Part shown: positions 1-5,232 of the stretch, piece by piece
Position numbering within the stretch: the stretch's first letter is position 1
How the letters are laid out: every line of letters starts with the position of its first letter
From: Actinomycetota bacterium
GTDB lineage: Bacteria; Actinomycetota; Actinomycetes; S36-B12; UBA5976
Direction: 5' to 3'
Length of the DNA: 8,236 bases
NCBI GenBank assembly: GCA_026392535.1
Contig: JAPLBX010000042.1
Coordinates: forward strand, 1 to 8,236
Notes under the pieces: model-generated
Seen by the model: the letters and a program-made list of their open reading frames with translations, nothing else
Databases searched by the model: none
What the model was told of the DNA's origin: nothing
Made by a program: the position numbers and the translations under genes

Positions 1-1
1 C

Positions 2-88
2 AAGCCAAATGGTAAAGGCAAGAAAGTCAAGAACAATCAACGTTTTGCAAAGATTGTTATTAGCTACGAATCAAGTTCCTGCAAATAA
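2..88 (+). CDS. C-terminal end of an unidentified gene (cut by left edge)
   Basis: A plus-strand reading frame is open from the left edge and encodes 28 residues rich in Lys and Asn (KPNGKGKKVKNNQ...), ending ...SSSCK before a TAA. The stop is followed after 10 bases by a strong hairpin terminator, which fits the end of a real gene. I do not recognise the family. The basic, Asn-rich end followed by beta-like residues (FAKIVISYES) could be the tail of a secreted or surface protein, but this is a guess. A second plus-strand frame (3-92) is also open to the edge, so the frame choice is uncertain. Confidence 0.4.
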   Translation, partial: KPNGKGKKVKNNQRFAKIVISYESSSCK

Positions 89-98
89 CTAAATATGT

Positions 99-130
99 AA
101 AAAGGCGCGGAATTCTTTCCGCGCCTTTTT
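99..130. terminator. Bidirectional intrinsic terminator
   Basis: The sequence AAAAAGGCGCGG, an 8-base loop (AATTCTTT) and CCGCGCCTTTTT form a perfect 12-bp stem with a 7-bp GC core. It has a T-run on the plus strand and the complementary A-run on the other side, so it works in both directions. It lies between the plus-strand gene end at 88 and the minus-strand small membrane gene that stops at 177, so it can end both convergent transcripts. Confidence 0.9.
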
Positions 131-176
131 CTTTAGAATCAATCCAATTGTTTATGCAAAGGTATGTTGTTTATTT

Positions 177-470
177 CTATTTCTGCTTTTTCTTTGCGGC
201 GAAGTAAACAACAATTCCAACTATGCCAGTGATAAATCCAACTGGGATGGTGAAAAACATAAGCCAAGGTGCTGCAGCAGCTGCGCAATTACCTTCGTTT
301 GCGCCCGGGCCGCATGTAACGACAGATGTCAAACCAATCAAGATCGGTGAGATGCCGAACAACAGCCCAAGCCAGCCAACCATGCATCCGGCTTTCTTGC
401 CGGAGTTTGGTACTGATTCATCTGACACTGGTGGCACTGGTGGTATCGGTGGTATTTGTTCATCACTCAC
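177..470 (-). CDS. Small two-helix membrane protein, function unknown
   Basis: This encodes a 97-residue protein from a GTG start. I chose GTG at 470 over the upstream TTG at 485 because AGGGG sits 7 bases before it. Residues 1-27 are a Pro-rich, soluble tail (IPPIPPVPP). Two hydrophobic segments follow, at about 30-51 and 68-92, and the protein ends in a basic KKKQK. The loop between the helices carries two cysteines (C53 and C62 in CGPGANEGNC) that could form a disulfide if the loop is outside. By the positive-inside rule the N-terminal GKK and C-terminal KKK should face the cytoplasm. It starts 35 bases after the amt stop on the same strand and is likely co-transcribed with it. I recognise no family and assign no function; a role linked to ammonium transport would rest on position only. 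Confidence 0.7.
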   Translation of the reverse strand: MSDEQIPPIPPVPPVSDESVPNSGKKAGCMVGWLGLLFGISPILIGLTSVVTCGPGANEGNCAAAAAPWLMFFTIPVGFITGIVGIVVYFAAKKKQK

Positions 471-477
471 TGTTTTA

Positions 478-482
478 CCCCT
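478..482 (-). promoter_or_regulatory. Ribosome binding site deciding the GTG start at 470
   Basis: On the minus strand AGGGG is followed by a 7-base spacer (TAAAACA) and GTG. The alternative TTG at 485 lies upstream of this site and has no comparable purine block. Confidence 0.6.
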
Positions 483-505
483 CAAACACTTGTCTTGTAG
501 GAAGC

Positions 506-1786
506 CTAGTGGCGGCCGAGGTGACCTGCTCCTGCAACACCCGTGAAGTCGTATGCAGATTCCGCGTGCAAGATTGTGTCAACACCTGTCATTTCGGTTT
601 CAGCGTCCACGCGTAACCCAACAAGTTTGTCAACAATTCTTGCCACAATTGTGGTTGCAACGAATGCATACACTGCAGTAATTGCTACGGCCGCTAACTG
701 CCGCAGCATCAGATCAAATCCCCCACCATTAAGTGCTCCGTTGCTGATTGCATCGTTAACTGTGTTAGTTGCGAGAAATCCGATTGAAATCATTCCAACC
801 AGACCACCAACGCCATGAACGCCAACAACATCGAGTGAGTCGTCATATCCGAATTTGTATTTAAGCCCAACCGCCATTGAACAAAGTGCTCCTGATGCCA
901 GACCAATCAACATTGCGCCCATTGGTGACACATATCCGCAAGCTGGTGTGATTCCAACCGCTCCTGCAATTGCTCCCGATGCAATTCCTAAAGTAGTTGG
1001 TTTGCCATCACGTTTGGCTTCGACAGCCACCCAGGCAATAGCAGCCACCGCTGTTGATATCTGTGTGTTGATCATTGCAACTGTTGCGGTGCCGGTTACC
1101 GCGAGTGCAGAGCCCGCATTAAAACCAAACCAACCAAACCACAATAACCCGGCGCCAAGAAGCACGAATGGCAAATTGTGTGGCCGCATTGGATCTTTTT
1201 TAAAGCCAATACGTTTCCCAACAACTATTGCTAAAGCAAGAGCGGATGCGCCTGAATTGATTTCAACGGCCGTACCACCGGCAAAATCAAGTGCGCCAAT
1301 TCGATCGATGAATAAACCACCAGAACCGTTTTGAGATGCGAAAGCCATATGTGCAAGTGGCGCATAAACAACCGTGAACCAGACCACGATAAATGCAATC
1401 CAGCCTTTGAAACTTATTCGGTCTGCGACTGCGCCACTAAGAATCGCGGTAGTGACAATTGCGAAAGTTAATTGGAACATAACGAAAGCTGCCGCTGGAA
1501 TTTGATGTCCTGGCGCGCCAACAAGTTCGGTGACTGCGCCGTTTAATCCAAGATGGCTTAAGTCGCCGATGAATCCGTTGAAGGCGTCAGGGCCAAACGC
1601 GATTGAATAGCCATAAAGAACCCACAGCACTGTGATTACGCCAATAGTCATGAAACTCATCATGATCATATTTAGAACACTCTTGGTTCGGACCATGCCG
1701 CCGTAGAAGATGGCAAGTCCTGGTGTCATCAACAACACCAAAGCTCCTGAGATTAGGACCCAAACCGTGTCAACTGCATTAATCAT
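506..1786 (-). CDS. amt: Ammonium transporter, Amt/Mep/Rh family, with Glu at first twin-His site
   Basis: This is a 426-residue polytopic membrane protein that moves ammonium across the cytoplasmic membrane. It begins DTVWVLISGALVLLMTPGLA and carries FYGG, the GWFGFNAGS pore segment, DSLDVVGVHGVGG, and a C-terminal region (LRVDAETEMTGVD) of the type that contacts GlnK. Mapped by recall onto E. coli AmtB, D167 matches D160, F108 and F222 match the Phe gate, S226 matches S219, and H324 matches pore His318. The first pore histidine (His168) is replaced by E175 in DFAGGTAVEIN; the codon is GAA. Glu at this place is known in yeast Mep1/Mep3, where it changes pH dependence. No cleaved signal peptide is evident. 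The ATG start has AGGAG 5 bases upstream. It follows glnK by 84 bases, the classic glnK-amt pairing in which PII gates the channel. Confidence 0.97.
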   Translation of the reverse strand: MINAVDTVWVLISGALVLLMTPGLAIFYGGMVRTKSVLNMIMMSFMTIGVITVLWVLYGYSIAFGPDAFNGFIGDLSHLGLNGAVTELVGAPGHQIPAAAFVMFQLTFAIVTTAILSGAVADRISFKGWIAFIVVWFTVVYAPLAHMAFASQNGSGGLFIDRIGALDFAGGTAVEINSGASALALAIVVGKRIGFKKDPMRPHNLPFVLLGAGLLWFGWFGFNAGSALAVTGTATVAMINTQISTAVAAIAWVAVEAKRDGKPTTLGIASGAIAGAVGITPACGYVSPMGAMLIGLASGALCSMAVGLKYKFGYDDSLDVVGVHGVGGLVGMISIGFLATNTVNDAISNGALNGGGFDLMLRQLAAVAITAVYAFVATTIVARIVDKLVGLRVDAETEMTGVDTILHAESAYDFTGVAGAGHLGRH

Positions 1787-1847
1787 TAGCTCTCCTATTG
1801 AATGTGAGAACTAAAGACCATTTGCGTTAAATAACACGCTCAAAGAG

Positions 1848-1863
1848 ATTTCAGGGATGTTAC
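1848..1863 (-). promoter_or_regulatory. Possible GlnR-type operator upstream of amt
   Basis: On the minus strand GTAAC, six bases, then GAAAT lies in the 84-base spacer between glnK and amt, about 62 bases before the amt start. It agrees with the actinobacterial GlnR pattern gTnAc-n6-GaAAc at every fixed base except the last. The gene context (amt, glnK) is the expected GlnR target. The motif is short and degenerate and I see no full second box at the usual spacing, so chance remains possible. Confidence 0.3.
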
Positions 1864-1870
1864 AGATTAG

Positions 1871-2209
1871 CTAGATAGCGCTAGTGCCGGTTTCGCCAGT
1901 GCGAACTCGAACGATTTGTTCCACGTTGGTAACCCAGATCTTGCCATCACCGATTTTGCCAGTCTGAGAAGTCTTAACTACTGCAGTGATGATCGCATCA
2001 ACTTGCTCATCATCAGCCAAAATTTCAATTCGTACCTTTGGAACTAAATCAACAACATACTCAGCACCACGGTAAACCTCAGTATGGCCGCGTTGACGGC
2101 CAAATCCGCTAGCTTCACTGACCGTCATACCTTCAACGCCACAAGCTTGAAGAGCGGTCTTAACTTCGTCTAACTTGAACGGTTTGACGATGGCAGTAAT
2201 GAGTTTCAT
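1871..2209 (-). CDS. glnK: Nitrogen regulatory PII protein GlnK
   Basis: This 112-residue protein is the usual PII length. The cytosolic trimer senses 2-oxoglutarate and ATP/ADP, and controls Amt and nitrogen enzymes. It starts MKLITAIVKPFKLDEVK. The T-loop is GFGRQRGHTEVYRGAEY with both Y46 and Y51; Y51 is the residue uridylylated in proteobacteria and adenylylated in actinobacteria. The B-loop TGKIGDGKI spans 83-91, and the C-terminal RVRTGE ATP-binding motif is intact. It stands directly before amt. The ATG lies 9 bases after the stop of the broken permease frame and has no clear Shine-Dalgarno (CTTGGTGC precedes it). Translation may therefore depend on coupling to the upstream reading frame or on a separate short-leader transcript. 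GlnK is preferred over GlnB because of the amt linkage. Confidence 0.97.
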   Translation of the reverse strand: MKLITAIVKPFKLDEVKTALQACGVEGMTVSEASGFGRQRGHTEVYRGAEYVVDLVPKVRIEILADDEQVDAIITAVVKTSQTGKIGDGKIWVTNVEQIVRVRTGETGTSAI

Positions 2210-2218
2210 GCACCAAGT

Positions 2219-3027
2219 CTATTTGTGTGCAGGCACTTTTGTTTCAGGGGCAACAGTGTCTGCGCGAAGTTTGGACAAATATAAACTGCCAACAACTGCG
2301 ATGAAAGTAACCCAAACGAAAACTTCTAGTGTGCTTGCCATTCCGCGGTAGGCCAAGAATCCTTTTAGCAATGACCCAACTATGCCATCGCTTGCGATTA
2401 CAGAAGTTGTGTCAATTGCTGTGTCAAGACCAAAGCCAATTACACCAGCATCTTGTAACTCATGAATTCCATATGTTAGGACTCCGGCTGCTACAACAAT
2501 CAACATTGCACCAACTACAGCAAAAACTTTGCCGATATTGAGTTTTACACGGAAATAACTAAACCAATAGCTAGACCAATAAAGGACTGCAAGGCTGAGC
2601 CTGCAACTTTGCTATTTGGAAACATGAAAATGGCAGTCTCTAAGCCCTCACGAATTACTGCGAAGAAAGCAACGCCAGCTAGTGCGTATGAACTACCAGT
2701 TAGTGCAGCATCCATTTTGCTATGAAGTTCTTGTCGCATTGCTCGAGCATGTGTTGCCATCCAAAAAGTCAGCCAAGTGATTAACCCAGCTGCAACAATG
2801 CTGGTTACGCCAGCGAAAATCTCTGCTTGGAGTTCTGGAAGTTCATTACTAGTCGCGTAAAGAATTGAAGCGGCTGCAATCGAAATCAAGATTGCTGCAA
2901 AAGTTCCAGCCCAAACTCGTGGAATGTAGGAGCGAAGGTCACGCTTGACTAAGTAGGCGATCAAAATCGCGACGATCAAAGATGCTTCAAGACCTTCACG
3001 AAGGCCGACTAACAAACTCGAGACCAC
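2219..3027 (-). pseudogene. efeU: FTR1/EfeU-type high-affinity iron permease, split by a frameshift
   Basis: Two minus-strand frames together form one FTR1-family iron permease of the cytoplasmic membrane. The first (2545-3027, 160 residues, GTG start with AAGGAG 7 bases upstream) holds both iron-binding REGLE motifs (R10-E14 and R126-E130) and the first four or five membrane helices, then ends ...GLAIGLVISV at a TAA. The second frame continues as RVKLNIGKVFAVVGAML..., then the family-typical HELQDAGVIG and a last helix, stopping at 2219. Against E. coli EfeU as I remember it, about 19 bases are missing between GLA and KLN, which explains the shift. So this looks like a small deletion rather than a one-base error, though an assembly error cannot be excluded. 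No efeO or efeB is nearby. An IdeR/DtxR-like box precedes the gene. Unless two pieces can assemble, the permease is probably inactive. Confidence 0.85.
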
Positions 3028-3083
3028 TTACCTGCTCCTTGGGTGAACTTGTGTTCTTAAATGAACTTCAGTCCTTGATGAAC

Positions 3084-3102
3084 TTAGGTAAGCCTAACCT
3101 TG
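3084..3102. promoter_or_regulatory. IdeR/DtxR-type iron box
   Basis: TTAGGTAAGCCTAACCTTG matches the actinobacterial iron-box consensus TTAGGTTAGSCTAACCTAA at 16 of 19 positions, including the AGG..CCT core dyad. It lies 57 bases upstream of the GTG of the iron permease on the minus strand, where Fe-loaded repressor would block transcription. A TTGCAT and TAGGCT pair on the minus strand, 18 bases apart with the latter inside the box, is a possible but weak promoter. Confidence 0.85.
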
Positions 3103-3160
3103 GATTTTGGGAAAATGCAAATTAAAGAAACCAAATGGTTGTGTAATTCGGCTCACACCC

Positions 3161-3919
3161 CTAGAGGCGCTCCTCCGCTATGGAGTTCCCACCATCAACC
3201 ACGATGTTTTGCCCTGTCAGATAGCCATTTTGAGCGTCTGCTAGCCAGCAAATCGTGGTTGCCACTTCTTCGGCTGTGCCGCTGCGGCCAAGCGGAGTGC
3301 GCTTCCCTTGGGCCGATTCATCCTTGGTCTGGGAACCAGTCGAGATCCAGCCTGGGGAAACCGCATTGGCGGTGATGGCGAACTTTGCCTCGTCAAGAGC
3401 TAGAGATCTCGTGAGCCCAACCAAGCCTGCTTTTGCCGCGGCATAGGCAGCATCACCTTTCATGGCCATGACTGGCCCCGTCACACTACTTACGTTGATG
3501 ATGCGCCCGGTCCCTGATTTTCGCAAGAGTGGCAGAGCTGCTTTCGTTAAAAGAAATGCAGTGTCAAGATTTCGCATAATTTCAAATTGCCATTTTTCAT
3601 AATCCACATCGAAAACACTTTTTGATTCGCTTTCATCCATGGGCGAATCAACACTAGTCATTCCAGCGTTATTCACTAAAACATCTAGTTCGCCAAATGT
3701 TTGAATCACATTTTCAATCAATATTGAGACTTGATTTGTGTCTGTTAAATCAGCAACAAAAGCTGTGGCACTTATTTCCTTTGCCCGATCAACTATGCGA
3801 GTAGATGCCCCAGTAATAAAAACCTGATAATTAAGTTCGGTGAATTTTCGGGCTGCTGCGAAACCAATTCCAGACTCAGATCCCGCACCAGAAATCAACA
3901 CGGTTCGTTTTTTAGTCAT
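3161..3919 (-). CDS. Short-chain dehydrogenase/reductase (FabG-like classical SDR)
   Basis: This 252-residue cytosolic oxidoreductase has a Rossmann NAD(P)-binding fold. The cofactor loop is SGAGSESGIG (10-19), two residues longer than the usual TGxxxGIG. Also visible are D57 of the ADLTD segment, NNAG (83-86), the catalytic S145, Y159 and K163 (INVSS...YAAAK), SPGW (188-191) and a C-terminal LTGQNIVVDGGNS. The catalytic set is complete, so it should be active. The closest general type is FabG-like 3-oxoacyl reductase or sugar/alcohol dehydrogenase; the substrate cannot be read from the sequence. The ATG start has AAAGGTG about 4 bases upstream. It is divergent from the thiamine unit and is followed by the iron box region, so it seems to be a single-gene transcript. 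Confidence 0.93.
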   Translation of the reverse strand: MTKKRTVLISGAGSESGIGFAAARKFTELNYQVFITGASTRIVDRAKEISATAFVADLTDTNQVSILIENVIQTFGELDVLVNNAGMTSVDSPMDESESKSVFDVDYEKWQFEIMRNLDTAFLLTKAALPLLRKSGTGRIINVSSVTGPVMAMKGDAAYAAAKAGLVGLTRSLALDEAKFAITANAVSPGWISTGSQTKDESAQGKRTPLGRSGTAEEVATTICWLADAQNGYLTGQNIVVDGGNSIAEERL

Positions 3920-3944
3920 CGGGCACCTTTCGCAGAAGTAGGGC

Positions 3945-3950
3945 TATTAT
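3945..3950 (+). promoter_or_regulatory. Candidate -10 element for the thiamine unit
   Basis: TATTAT lies 9-15 bases before the first riboswitch stem, so transcription would start at the edge of the TPP aptamer. No good -35 is visible at 17-18 bases upstream (GGCACC). Confidence 0.4.
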
Positions 3951-3958
3951 TCGGCACG

Positions 3959-4045
3959 TACCACGGGAGTCCGCAAGGGCTGAGAGGGTGTCAGAGAATC
4001 TGAACACCGACCGTCAAACCAGTCGGATAATGCCGACGTGGAAGC
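3959..4045 (+). ncRNA. TPP riboswitch (THI box)
   Basis: The conserved aptamer parts are in order. P1 is CCACG (3961-3965) paired with CGTGG (4037-4041). The pyrimidine-sensing core is GGGCTGAGAG (3978-3987). A variable P3 extension pairs GGTGT/CAGA with TCTG/ACACC (about 3988-4008), then comes ACCGTC. P5 is GTCGG-ATAATG-CCGAC (4022-4037), the diphosphate-sensing arm. The 3' strand of P1 ends 10 bases before the pnuT ATG and overlaps GGAAG, part of its ribosome-binding region. No separate terminator hairpin fits in the gap. This argues for translational control: bound TPP stabilises P1 and hides the ribosome site. Confidence 0.95.
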
Positions 4046-4051
4046 AGGAAA

Positions 4052-4693
4052 ATGTTCTCAATCAACGCTATTGAAATTCCAGCATTTCTCACTAATGAAA
4101 TGATCAATGTTCTTGGCTACTCCCTCTCTTGGCTTGAATTTGTAGGTGTAACCACATCAGTGGTTGGCGTTGCCCTTGGAGTTACTGGCAAACAGATAAC
4201 TTGGCCATGGTGGGGCTCAAGCAGTGTCATCTATCTAATTTTGTTTTATCAATGGGGATTGCTTGCAAGCGCATTGCTTCAAGTTGTTTTCATCGCAGCC
4301 GGGGTGATGGGTTGGTTTGAATGGGGTCCTAAGGGAGCTAGCCCGGCAAAACTAAATGGCAAAGAGAAACTATTTTGGCTATTTGGTTTGCTTTCGCTTT
4401 GGGCAGTCTTCATTCCACTCTTTGGTTACGCTCAAGAATCTCAGGTGTATTTCGGGAACTGGGCTTTGGTTGTTAGTGACACTTTCTTGCTTGCAGGTAG
4501 CGTGATTGCACAGGTCTTGATGGTTTATCAAAAGTTTGAAGCCTGGATTCTTTGGTTTGTTGTGGACCTTGTTGCGGCAATCGAATACCTAAAACTTGAG
4601 TACTACTTCACTTCGATTCTGTATGTTGTCTTTGTTGCAATCGCGGTGATTGGATGGCGCACATGGCTCAGTCGCGCAAATTCATTGAAATAA
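4052..4693 (+). CDS. pnuT: PnuC-family vitamin transporter, probably thiamine (PnuT)
   Basis: This 213-residue membrane protein of the PnuC family has about seven helices. Family marks are WPWW (51-54), the LFYQWGLLASALLQVVF segment (64-80) running into GWFEW (87-91), a central NWALVVSD (136-143), and a C-terminal block with WILWFVVDLVAAIEYL (165-180) and SILYVVF. PnuC proteins are facilitators for vitamins such as nicotinamide riboside, riboflavin or thiamine, driven by phosphorylation of the substrate inside the cell. The TPP riboswitch directly upstream assigns this one to thiamine or a precursor. The ATG follows GGAAGCAGG. The end overlaps the downstream kinase by 40 bases, so the two are one transcript and are probably translationally coupled. 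Confidence 0.92.
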   Translation: MFSINAIEIPAFLTNEMINVLGYSLSWLEFVGVTTSVVGVALGVTGKQITWPWWGSSSVIYLILFYQWGLLASALLQVVFIAAGVMGWFEWGPKGASPAKLNGKEKLFWLFGLLSLWAVFIPLFGYAQESQVYFGNWALVVSDTFLLAGSVIAQVLMVYQKFEAWILWFVVDLVAAIEYLKLEYYFTSILYVVFVAIAVIGWRTWLSRANSLK

Positions 4694-5232
4694 TCGTAGC
4701 GATTGCTAATCTGCAAAAGAACGACGCACAATCCGTAGTTTGCATAGATGGACCAGCCGGATCTGGCAAAACCACGCTAGCTGAGATTATTCGCTCAAAT
4801 TTTGATTCAGTAAATGTTGTTCATATGGACGATCTTTACGACGGTTGGGTCGCCCCACTAAATTCAAAATTGTACTCAAGAATTACAAGTCAAATCATTG
4901 AACCACACTTAAACAAACAACCAGCTGATTTTGACGTATTTAACTGGTGGAAACACACCTTTGATCACAAAGATCACCTCGAAACAAAAAAGACCCTAGT
5001 GATTGAAGGGGTTGGGGCTGCAAGTAGTGATGTGCGTAAGTTTGCAGATCTAACAGTATTCGTTGAGGTGTCTGCCGAACTTGGATTAGAACGCGTTCTT
5101 TCAAGAGATGGTCTAGGAATCGTAAATGAAATGCAGAGCTGGCAAGAAATGGAGTCTAAGCATTTCAAACAAGATCAAACTAAAAAAGCCGCCGACTTTG
5201 TAGTCGACGGCTCTTTAGAACTTGATTATTGA
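4654..5232 (+). CDS. P-loop kinase (uridine kinase-like), candidate vitamin-trapping kinase
   Basis: This encodes a 192-residue soluble P-loop NTPase. The Walker A motif is GPAGSGKTT (33-41). HMDDLYDGW (57-65) resembles the acceptor-binding loop of uridine kinase-like enzymes, LVIEG (115-119) is a Walker-B-like strand, and SRDG (150-153) looks like a lid arginine segment. It is close to the uridine kinase/small NMP kinase group, but the acceptor is not evident from the motifs. The ATG at 4654 and another at 4663 are both possible; neither has a strong ribosome site, which fits coupling to pnuT, whose 3' end it overlaps. Because PnuC-type transporters need a kinase to trap substrate and this gene shares the TPP riboswitch, phosphorylation of thiamine or its pyrimidine moiety is the simplest inference. 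A housekeeping nucleoside kinase is the alternative. The 3' end overlaps the convergent gene by 7 bases. Confidence 0.85.
   Translation: MAHMAQSRKFIEIIVAIANLQKNDAQSVVCIDGPAGSGKTTLAEIIRSNFDSVNVVHMDDLYDGWVAPLNSKLYSRITSQIIEPHLNKQPADFDVFNWWKHTFDHKDHLETKKTLVIEGVGAASSDVRKFADLTVFVEVSAELGLERVLSRDGLGIVNEMQSWQEMESKHFKQDQTKKAADFVVDGSLELDY
5182..5212 (-). terminator. Intrinsic terminator for the fusion gene, inside the kinase coding region
   Basis: Read on the minus strand, AGCCGTCGAC, loop TACAAA and GTCGGCGGCT form a 10-bp stem with one mismatch, followed by a run of T (complement of the A-run at 5182-5187). It begins 13 bases past the fusion gene stop at 5226, as expected for its terminator. The same bases encode residues near the C-terminus of the plus-strand kinase. 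Confidence 0.75.

Noticed and set aside
3..92. Second plus-strand open frame at the left edge (SQMVKARKS...)
   Set aside because: It competes with the frame ending at 88. Both are short; I kept the one whose composition looks more protein-like, with low confidence.
855..1334. 159-codon plus-strand open frame
   Set aside because: It lies wholly antisense to amt, whose protein is clearly conserved; the predicted peptide has no recognisable domain and reflects codon bias on the opposite strand.
1826..1835. GTTAAATAAC inverted repeat upstream of amt, as an operator
   Set aside because: Only 4-bp arms with an AT centre; it matches no operator I can name and is easily due to chance.
2219..2506. 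The C-terminal permease fragment as an independent gene starting at ATG 2506
   Set aside because: The frame extends upstream with family-conserved residues (KLNIGKVFAVVG), and there is no clear ribosome site for that ATG, so it is the continuation of the split FTR1 gene.
3129..3140. AACC-AAAT-GGTT hairpin after the SDR stop, as a terminator
   Set aside because: The stem is only 4 bp and AT-rich with no solid T-run, so it is too weak to call.
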